Of a stretch of DNA of 10,153 bases, positions 5,317 through 10,153 are shown one piece after another. The notes below the pieces were generated by a model. That model did not search any database and had not been told where the DNA came from. It was given only the letters and a program-made list of their open reading frames with translations. Position 1 is the first letter of the stretch. Every line of letters begins with the position of its first letter. Made by a program: the position numbers and the translations under genes. This DNA comes from Streptosporangiaceae bacterium (GTDB taxonomy: Bacteria > Actinomycetota > Actinomycetes > Streptosporangiales > Streptosporangiaceae), in NCBI GenBank assembly GCA_030040475.1, contig JASHTQ010000402.1, positions 1 to 10,153 on the forward strand, written 5' to 3'.

Positions 5317-6552
5317 ATGAGCGGGGACTCGGCATTTGTGATCGCGGGGGCGGGGCTGGCCGGGGCGAAGGCGGCGGAGACGCTCCGTGATGAGGGGTTC
5401 GGCGGGCCGGTCGTGCTGATCGGGGACGAGACCGAGCGGCCCTACGAGCGGCCGCCGCTGTCGAAGGACTACCTGCTCGGCAAGGCCGAACGGGAGGCCA
5501 TCTTCGTCCACCCGGCGTCCTGGTACGGCGAGCACGACGTGGACCTGCGCCTTGGCGTGCCGGTCACGGGCATCGACGCCGCGGCGCACTCGGTGTCGCT
5601 CGCCGACGGCAGCCGGGTCGGGTACGCCAGGCTGCTGCTGGCCACCGGGTCTTCGCCGCGGCGCCTGCCGATCGAGGGCGGCGACCTGGACGGCGTGTTG
5701 TACTTGCGCCGGGTCGAGGACAGCGACCAGATCAAGGCCGCGTTGCACACCGCGCCGCGGGTCGTGGTGATCGGCGCGGGCTGGATCGGCCTGGAGACCG
5801 CGGCCGCGGCCCGGGCCGCGGGGGCCGAGGTCACGGTCCTGGAGGCGGCCAAGCTGCCGCTGCTGCGGGTGCTCGGCAAGGAGGTGGCGCAGGTCTTCGC
5901 CGACCTGCACCGCGAGCAGGGCGTCGAGCTTCGCTTCGGGGTCGCGGTCGCGGAGATCACCGGGTCGGGCGGCAGGGCCAGCGGGGTCCGGCTCGGCGAC
6001 GGCAGCCACCTGCCCGCCGACGTGATCATCGCCGGCGTCGGGGTCACGCCCAACGTCCAGCTTGCCGAGGCGGCCGGTCTGCAGGTGGGCAACGGTGTCG
6101 TGACCGACGCGCGGCTGCGCTCCTCCGACCCGGACATCTACGCCGCGGGCGACGTCGCGAACGCCTACCATCCGGTGCTCGGCAGGCACATCAGGGTCGA
6201 GCACTGGGCCAACGCGCTCAACCAGCCGCAGGCGGCCGCGAAGGCAATGCTCGGGCAGGACGTCGAGTACGACCTGATGCCGTACTTCTACACCGACCAG
6301 TACGACCTGGGGATGGAATACGCCGGGCACGTCGAGCCTGGCGGCTACGAGCAGGTGGTGTTCCGAGGTGACGTCGCCGGGCGGGAGTTCGTCGCGTTCT
6401 GGCTGGCCGGGGGGCGGGTGGTGGCCGGGATGAACGTGAACGTCTGGGACGTCAACGACGCGATCCAGGCCCTGGTGCGCGGCGGTAAGACCGTGGATCC
6501 CGGGCGGCTCGCGGACGCCGGGGTGCCGCTGGCGGAACTCGCCGGCGCGTGA
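5317..6552 (+). CDS. FAD-dependent ferredoxin reductase-type oxidoreductase
   Basis: A 411-residue flavoprotein of the ferredoxin/rubredoxin reductase group (putidaredoxin reductase-like) that passes electrons from NAD(P)H through FAD to a small iron-sulfur partner. The FAD-binding loop is GAGLAG (11-16), with RPPLSK at 45-50 and ATGSSPR at 109-115. The second dinucleotide fold has GAGWIG (153-158), followed by VTVLE ending in Glu176; an acidic residue there favours NADH. YAAGDV (275-280) closes the FAD site. There is no redox-active CxxxxC, which separates it from disulfide reductases. The C-terminal domain has FYTDQYDL (324-331), typical of reductase_C. The ATG has AAGGGAGAG upstream. No ferredoxin or P450 gene is adjacent, so its partner is encoded elsewhere. 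The last codons form the first unit of a 14-nt tandem repeat. Confidence 0.93.
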   Translation: MSGDSAFVIAGAGLAGAKAAETLRDEGFGGPVVLIGDETERPYERPPLSKDYLLGKAEREAIFVHPASWYGEHDVDLRLGVPVTGIDAAAHSVSLADGSRVGYARLLLATGSSPRRLPIEGGDLDGVLYLRRVEDSDQIKAALHTAPRVVVIGAGWIGLETAAAARAAGAEVTVLEAAKLPLLRVLGKEVAQVFADLHREQGVELRFGVAVAEITGSGGRASGVRLGDGSHLPADVIIAGVGVTPNVQLAEAAGLQVGNGVVTDARLRSSDPDIYAAGDVANAYHPVLGRHIRVEHWANALNQPQAAAKAMLGQDVEYDLMPYFYTDQYDLGMEYAGHVEPGGYEQVVFRGDVAGREFVAFWLAGGRVVAGMNVNVWDVNDAIQALVRGGKTVDPGRLADAGVPLAELAGA

Positions 6553-6602
6553 TGGCCGGCGCGTGATGGCCGGCGCGTGACGGCCGGCGCGTGATGGCCG
6601 GC
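6541..6602 (+). repeat. 14-nt tandem repeat at the 3' end of the reductase gene
   Basis: Four head-to-tail units of GCCGGCGCGTGATG (6541-6596), the third differing by one T-to-C change, plus a partial fifth GCCGGC (6597-6602). The first unit encodes Ala-Gly-Ala and the stop of the reductase; each later unit repeats the TGA in a shifted frame because 14 is not a multiple of three. Each unit contains the palindrome GCCGGC. It ends about 20 nt before the promoter-like box of the next gene. Confidence 0.9.
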
Positions 6603-6622
6603 CCGGACCGGCGACCTTAGCC

Positions 6623-6628
6623 TAGGCT
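6623..6628 (+). promoter_or_regulatory. -10 box TAGGCT, probable leaderless start for the nitroreductase gene
   Basis: TAGGCT ends 6 nt before the GTG at 6635, the spacing expected if the transcript starts on the start codon. There is no purine-rich ribosome site at the normal distance. No good -35 is seen. Confidence 0.4.
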
Positions 6629-6634
6629 TGCGGG

Positions 6635-7261
6635 GTGGAATTCAGCGAGGTGATCAGGCGGCGGCGGATGATGCGGGCGTTCACCGCGGAGCCGCTGCCC
6701 GCGGGGACGACCGAGCGGCTGCTGCGGGCCGGGAACAGGGCGCCTTCGGCGGGCTTCAGCCAGGGCTACTCGTTCCTCGTGCTCGAAGGGCCCGAGGAGG
6801 CCGAGCCGCTGTGGCGGGTCATGGAGCACGCCGCGGCGGACCTGACCGGGGAGGACGCGGACTACGAGGCAGCCCAGCTGAGGGCGCTGCGCCCGGCGCC
6901 GCTGCTGATCGTGCCGCTGGCCAGCAAGGACATCTACCTGGACAGGTACGCGCGGGGGGACAAGGGCTGGACCGACCGGGACGAGGCGCGCTGGCCGGTG
7001 CCGTACTGGTACATCGACACCGGGTTCGCCGCGCTGCTCATCCTGCTCGCCGTGGTCGACGAGGGCCTCGGGGCCGTCTTGTTCGGCATCATGCCGGAGG
7101 TCATGGGGGAGTTCCGGGCGGAGTTCGGCGTGCCGGATGAGTGGACGCCGATCGGGGCGATCGCGGTCGGGCATTCCGACCCGGCCAACGACCCGGTGCC
7201 GCCGGCCAAGGCGAGCGACCGCAAGAAGCTCGACGGGCTGGTGCACAGGGGACGCTGGTAG
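6635..7261 (+). CDS. Nitroreductase-family FMN oxidoreductase
   Basis: A 208-residue flavoprotein of the nitroreductase superfamily, which uses FMN and NAD(P)H to reduce nitro compounds, quinones, flavins or other substrates. FMN-contact segments are visible in order: the arginine cluster RRRRMMR (8-14), APSAGFSQ (36-43), the dimer-core helix YIDTGFAALLILLAVVDEGL ending in GAVLFGI (126-152), and PIGAIAVGHSDP near the end. The length is normal for the family. GTG at 6635 is the natural start because the RRR segment follows at once. It lies downstream of the ferredoxin reductase but appears to have its own promoter. The physiological substrate cannot be inferred; the tyrosinase-like gene 97 nt downstream makes quinone chemistry a loose possibility only. 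Confidence 0.9.
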   Translation: MEFSEVIRRRRMMRAFTAEPLPAGTTERLLRAGNRAPSAGFSQGYSFLVLEGPEEAEPLWRVMEHAAADLTGEDADYEAAQLRALRPAPLLIVPLASKDIYLDRYARGDKGWTDRDEARWPVPYWYIDTGFAALLILLAVVDEGLGAVLFGIMPEVMGEFRAEFGVPDEWTPIGAIAVGHSDPANDPVPPAKASDRKKLDGLVHRGRW

Positions 7262-7358
7262 CCGTCCGGGGCGCCCGGCGCGGGTGCCGAAAGCCGTGTC
7301 TATCCCAGTTGGGTGCCGCTACGCTATTGGGGTCCATCGCCTGGGAGGGAGCGGCGAA

Positions 7359-8165
7359 GTGAGCGTCACCGTGCGTACGGCGGCCAACGCCGCGCCGGCC
7401 AGGCTGAACATCCGGCAGAACATCAACGCGCTCAGCCCGGCCCAGCTCGCCGACCTGCGCCGGGCGTTCAAGCAGGCGATGGAGCTGGACGACAAGCGCG
7501 GTTTCGAGTACTTCGCGGGCTGGCACGGCGTGCCGCTCGGCTGGTGCCAGCACCACGACCCGCTGTTCCTGCCCTGGCACCGGGCCTACCTGTACTGGCT
7601 GGAGCTGGCGCTGCAGTCCCAGGTCGCGGGCGTGACCCTGCCCTGGTGGGACTGGACCGCGGCGGGCACGATCCCTGCCGCGTACACCGAATCGCAGGCG
7701 GACGGCGCGGGCAACGTGCTCGCCGGTGCGGCCATCAAGGTGTTCGGCGCGGCGCCCGAGGAGGGCTGGCCGACGCACACCTCGCGGGCTCCCGGCCAGG
7801 ACATCGAGCAGGTGCCCGGTCCGCCGTACCAGAAGGAATGGGCCCACGCGATGCAGGCCAGCAACTACACCGACTTCAACCAGCGGATCTGGTCGGTGCA
7901 CGACACCGTGCACGTCTGGCTCGGCGGGACGATGGCGCAGGTCGACTGGGCCGCGTACGACCCGCTGTTCTTCGCCCACCACGCGAACATCGACCGGGCC
8001 TGGCGGATCTGGCAGAGCGCCCACCCGGGCGCCAACCCGCCCGCCAACGTGCTCGGGCAGTCGCTGCAGACCGACCCGGCGCTGACCGTCCGGGCGACGC
8101 TTGACGTACGGCAGCTCGGGTACGAGTACGCCGGGGCGCAATCGACCGTCGCGGGGAGTGCGTGA
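7359..8165 (+). CDS. Tyrosinase-family type-3 copper oxidase
   Basis: A 268-residue copper enzyme expected to oxidise phenols or catechols to quinones. All six copper ligands are visible. CuA: His56 (FAGWHG), His65 (CQHHDP) and His74 (FLPWHRAYLYWLE). CuB: His181 and His185 (SVHDTVHVWLGG) and His207/208 (DPLFFAHHANIDRAW). Cys63 lies two residues before His65, as in fungal tyrosinases and molluscan hemocyanins that form a Cys-His thioether. The residue after His181 is Asp rather than the Asn common in monophenol-active tyrosinases. The protein has no signal peptide and stops soon after the copper domain, lacking any lid domain. GGGAGGGAG lies 7 nt before the GTG start. Its stop overlaps the next gene's start, and no MelC1-like caddie precedes it. 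The exact substrate is unknown. Confidence 0.93.
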   Translation: MSVTVRTAANAAPARLNIRQNINALSPAQLADLRRAFKQAMELDDKRGFEYFAGWHGVPLGWCQHHDPLFLPWHRAYLYWLELALQSQVAGVTLPWWDWTAAGTIPAAYTESQADGAGNVLAGAAIKVFGAAPEEGWPTHTSRAPGQDIEQVPGPPYQKEWAHAMQASNYTDFNQRIWSVHDTVHVWLGGTMAQVDWAAYDPLFFAHHANIDRAWRIWQSAHPGANPPANVLGQSLQTDPALTVRATLDVRQLGYEYAGAQSTVAGSA

Positions 8166-8599
8166 TGCAGCGCTGGACCTCCCAGGCCCTGCTGCTGCCG
8201 CCGCGGGCCAGCTGGCAGCGCGCCGACCTGGAGTTCGAGGGCGTGCAGCACGACGGCGCGTCGTTCGTCCTGCACGTGTTCCTCAACAACGACTCGGCCG
8301 ACGAGAGCACGCCGCGCGTCGCCGCTTCGGGGTACGCCGGCTACCTGACCGTGTTCGCGCACGGCGACTGCTGGGGCGACGTCGGGCACTGCGACATCAC
8401 CGAGCCGGTCAGCGTGTTCGACCAGCGGCCGCCGCACCCGCTGGTCCCGTTCAACGCCACGCTCGAGGTGTCCGAGGCGCTCGACGCGCTGCCGGCGGAC
8501 ACCCAGCAGGTCACAGTGACCACGCTGGCCTTCAACAAGAGCGGCGACACCGCGGGCGTGCTGCGGTTCTCCCAGCTCACGCTCATCACCTACGCGTAG
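8165..8599 (+). CDS. Tyrosinase-associated small beta-sandwich-like protein (detached C-terminal domain)
   Basis: A 144-residue protein with no recognised catalytic motif. Its pattern, FVLHVFLNNDSAD, then SGYAGYLTVFAHG, then VTVTTLAF and LRFSQLTLITYA, is mostly alternating beta strands. It resembles the C-terminal beta-sandwich or lid domain that follows the copper domain in many tyrosinases and hemocyanins; this is recognition from memory, not a search result. A CWGDVGHC segment gives Cys69 and Cys76 with His75, a possible copper-handling site. Stop and start overlap as TGATG: the tyrosinase TGA is 8163-8165 and this ATG is 8165-8167, with GGGGAG 6 nt upstream. A GTG at 8162 is the alternative start. 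The tight coupling argues for a 1:1 partner of the oxidase, perhaps a lid or copper chaperone. It has no signal peptide. Confidence 0.8.
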   Translation: MQRWTSQALLLPPRASWQRADLEFEGVQHDGASFVLHVFLNNDSADESTPRVAASGYAGYLTVFAHGDCWGDVGHCDITEPVSVFDQRPPHPLVPFNATLEVSEALDALPADTQQVTVTTLAFNKSGDTAGVLRFSQLTLITYA

Positions 8600-8617
8600 C
8601 CTCGAGCGGATAATCCG

Positions 8618-8646
8618 TTGCGCCGGGCATCGGCGTTGGCAAAAAT
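8618..8646 (+). promoter_or_regulatory. Candidate promoter (TTGCGC, 17 nt, AAAAAT) with leaderless start at 8653
   Basis: TTGCGC (8618-8623) and AAAAAT (8641-8646) are separated by 17 nt, and the ATG at 8653 follows 6 nt after the second box. There is no Shine-Dalgarno in the GCGCGC between box and start, so transcription probably begins on the ATG. It lies in the short gap after the tyrosinase pair. Confidence 0.4.
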
Positions 8647-8652
8647 GCGCGC

Positions 8653-9627
8653 ATGGGTGATGACGGCGACCTGGTCTGGCGGCCGATCGAGCGGGGGGAC
8701 GTGGCGAACTGGTCGCGGCTGCTGGCCGCGATCCAGGCCGCCGACCACGGCTGGGAGTACCTGACCGAGCGGTTCCTCGCCGAGGAGTGGGACCATCCGG
8801 ACTGCCATTGCGAGCGCGGTTCGATGGGCGTCTTCGACGGCGGGACCATGGTGGCGGCCGGACGGCTCATCACCAGGCAGGTGCCAGGGGCGGTACACGA
8901 GATGCGCTACTACGGCGGGGTTCACCCCGGCTGGCGCGGGCGCGGGATCGGCGGCAGGCTGCTGGACTGGGCGCAGCTGGCGGCCATCCCGCTGCACCGG
9001 GAACGGTACCCGGACTTGCCGCTGTCGCTGCACGGGTCGTGCCTGGCCGGTAACGCCATGGCGGTCGCGCTGTACGCCGCGCACGGCTACCACCCGGTGC
9101 GCTGGTTCCACGCGATGACGCGTGACCTGTCCGCGGCCATGCCCCCGGCCGGCGAGCCGGACGGGATCGATCTCGTCGGCTTCACGCCGGAGCGGGCGGC
9201 GGACGCCAGGCTGATCCGCGACGAGTCCTTCCGCGACCACTGGGGCTCGGTCGGGAGTTCGGATGAGGGCTGGGCGCACTTCATCACGACGCCCGTGTTC
9301 CGGCCCGAGTTCAGCTTCCTCGCGTACGGCGGCGGCGGCGAGCCGGCCGGGCTGGTCCTGTGCCACGAGTACGACGCGCCCGAGGGCGTCGACGAGGGAC
9401 GTGACCTGCACGTCTCGCTCGTCGGCACGATCCGGGCTTACCGCAGGCGCGGGATCGCCTCCGCCCTGCTGGTCCGGGCCATGGCCAGAGGGCGGGACGC
9501 CGGGTATGCCACCGCGTCGCTCGGCGTCGACGCCGGCTCGCTCACCGGCGCCGTCGGCGTCTACGAGCAGGTCGGCTTCGCCGTCGAGCACACCTCGATC
9601 ACCCAGGAAAAGCCGCTGCTGCCCTGA
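8653..9627 (+). CDS. Tandem-domain GNAT acetyltransferase, mycothiol synthase-like
   Basis: A 324-residue protein with two GNAT domains in tandem, the architecture of the MshD (mycothiol synthase) group. The N-terminal domain has its acetyl-CoA loop at WRGRGIGG (94-101) and ends with NAMAVALYAAHGY. The C-terminal domain has SLVGTIRAYRRRGIASALL with loop RRRGIA (264-269) and the closing segment VDAGSLTGAVGVYEQVGF. The linker segment SFRDHWG (192-198) is typical of this group. Both cofactor loops look intact, unlike many tandem GNAT proteins where one half decays. It is not called mshD because similar paralogues acetylate other small molecules and no mycothiol genes are adjacent. It is followed after 15 nt by the second 58-bp palindrome. 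Confidence 0.88.
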   Translation: MGDDGDLVWRPIERGDVANWSRLLAAIQAADHGWEYLTERFLAEEWDHPDCHCERGSMGVFDGGTMVAAGRLITRQVPGAVHEMRYYGGVHPGWRGRGIGGRLLDWAQLAAIPLHRERYPDLPLSLHGSCLAGNAMAVALYAAHGYHPVRWFHAMTRDLSAAMPPAGEPDGIDLVGFTPERAADARLIRDESFRDHWGSVGSSDEGWAHFITTPVFRPEFSFLAYGGGGEPAGLVLCHEYDAPEGVDEGRDLHVSLVGTIRAYRRRGIASALLVRAMARGRDAGYATASLGVDAGSLTGAVGVYEQVGFAVEHTSITQEKPLLP

Positions 9628-9642
9628 GCGCTCTGGCGGGAG

Positions 9643-9700
9643 AGGTAGTCGGTGTGGCACTGCATACCGTTCCCGGTACGCAGTGCCACACTCACTACCT
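9643..9700. repeat. 58-bp palindromic repeat, copy 2 (between convergent genes)
   Basis: The same element as at 3334-3391: a 27-position stem around a 4-nt loop (TTCC, 9670-9673), with two mismatches (9650/9693 and 9664/9679) and one G-T pair (9651/9692). It starts AGGTAGTCGGTGTGGCAC and ends GTGCCACACTCACTACCT. Both copies keep an A-C mismatch at the same place near the loop, while the G-G mismatch of copy 1 is a T-A pair here. It sits 15 nt after the GNAT stop and 7 nt before the acetate kinase stop. No T-run flanks it. Confidence 0.85.
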
Positions 9701-9707
9701 GCCCGGC

Positions 9708-10153
9708 TCACGGCTCGTGGGGCCAGGGAGGCGGATGGGGGCGATGGGGTGAACGGGGGAAATGGGGTCTGGGGCTGACGGGGATGCCGGGGGTGCCGGG
9801 GCTGGGGTGTAAGGCGGAGGCGACGAGGCGGGCGGTGTCGCGGGCGATCATGAGTTCCTCGTCGGTGGGGACGACCAGGGCCTGCGCGGAGGCCGACCGG
9901 GCGGCGGGGAGGGCGACCGGAGGGGCGGTAGCGGGCAGAGGGGCGGCCGCGGGCAGAGGGGCGGCGGCGGGGAGGGCGGTTATGCGGCCGGCTGTTGAGC
10001 GGCCGTGGTTGGCGTTGGCGGCGGGGTCTTCGGTCAGGCCGAGGAAGCCGAGGCGGGCCAGGACCGCGGCGCGGACGACAGGGCTGTTCTCGCCGATGCC
10101 GGCGGTGAAGACCAGGGCGTCCAGGCGGTCCAGGGTGGTGACCAGGCCGGCGA
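9708..10153 (-). CDS. ackA: Acetate kinase, C-terminal part (cut by window edge)
   Basis: The last 147 residues of acetate kinase, which makes ATP and acetate from acetyl phosphate. Diagnostic segments are DALVFTAGIGENSPVVRAAV, the adenine-binding part of the ASKHA fold, and ALVVPTDEELMIARDTARLV, the family's closing signature. Between them the usual short linker is enlarged by a Pro/Ala-rich stretch of hexapeptide-like repeats (PAAAPL, PAAAPL, PATAPP). After the normal end at DTARLV the frame continues for over 30 residues rich in Pro, His and Arg (for example PRPHFPRSPHRPHPPPWPHE) before TGA at 9708-9710. The low-complexity parts are in frame and lie where a surface loop and the C-terminus are expected, so the enzyme is probably active. 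A phosphotransacetylase gene often lies next to it; that would be outside the window. Confidence 0.93.
   Translation of the reverse strand, partial: AGLVTTLDRLDALVFTAGIGENSPVVRAAVLARLGFLGLTEDPAANANHGRSTAGRITALPAAAPLPAAAPLPATAPPVALPAARSASAQALVVPTDEELMIARDTARLVASALHPSPGTPGIPVSPRPHFPRSPHRPHPPPWPHEP
9921..9974 (-). repeat. 18-nt tandem repeat inside the acetate kinase gene
   Basis: Three adjacent 18-nt units (9921-9938, 9939-9956, 9957-9974), each starting AGGGGCGG on the plus strand. The first two differ only at the ninth and tenth bases, and the third is more diverged. Because 18 is a multiple of three, copy-number change keeps the reading frame and only alters the number of Pro/Ala hexapeptides in the linker before the PTDEE motif. 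Confidence 0.8.

Noticed and set aside
4510..6330. A 606-residue minus-strand frame across the small GNAT and the ferredoxin reductase genes
   Set aside because: It covers two well-supported plus-strand genes and gives only biased composition with no recognisable domain.
7262..7358. A MelC1-type tyrosinase copper-chaperone gene upstream of the tyrosinase
   Set aside because: The 97-bp gap is too short for one and contains only a ribosome site and possibly a weak TACGCT box (7320-7325).
5317..8599. The redox genes as a single biosynthetic gene cluster
   Set aside because: The flavoprotein, nitroreductase and tyrosinase genes have separate start signals and gaps near 100 bp. No synthase, transporter or regulator of a secondary-metabolite pathway is present.

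Overview
The window is GC-rich chromosomal DNA, with G or C at nearly every third codon position in the real genes. It looks actinobacterial: GTG and TTG starts, a PucR-family regulator, a DUF4118-type remnant, a MshD-like double GNAT protein and several probable leaderless transcripts. I cannot name a genus. There are no RNA genes, phage genes, transposases or CRISPR arrays.

Region 1 (1-3301): a minus-strand pair, a PucR-type regulator whose stop overlaps the GTG start of a homocysteine S-methyltransferase cut by the left edge. It is divergent from a plus-strand aldehyde dehydrogenase. The gap between them carries three short palindromes and a TTGACA box, so the regulator plausibly controls both sides. 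A methyl-group or betaine-type pathway would fit but is inference.

Region 2 (3302-5217): a 58-bp hairpin separates the dehydrogenase from a convergent exported protein built of Lipoprotein_15-like secreted repeats, whose Shine-Dalgarno lies in a palindrome. Behind it is a start-less coding fragment resembling the C-terminus of a DUF4118 membrane protein, then a divergent small GNAT acetyltransferase.

Region 3 (5317-8599): plus-strand redox genes. These are a ferredoxin reductase-type flavoprotein ending in a 14-nt tandem repeat, a nitroreductase-family flavoprotein, and a two-gene unit of a type-3 copper tyrosinase-like oxidase translationally coupled to a small protein resembling the C-terminal beta-sandwich domain that is often fused to tyrosinases and hemocyanins. 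This apparently split oxidase is the most interesting protein-level feature.

Region 4 (8653-10153): a tandem-domain GNAT acetyltransferase, a second copy of the 58-bp hairpin, and the convergent 3' end of acetate kinase, which has an unusual Pro/Ala repeat insert and a proline-rich tail. Both hairpins sit between convergent genes and are 49/58 identical, so they look like a dispersed palindromic element used at gene ends.
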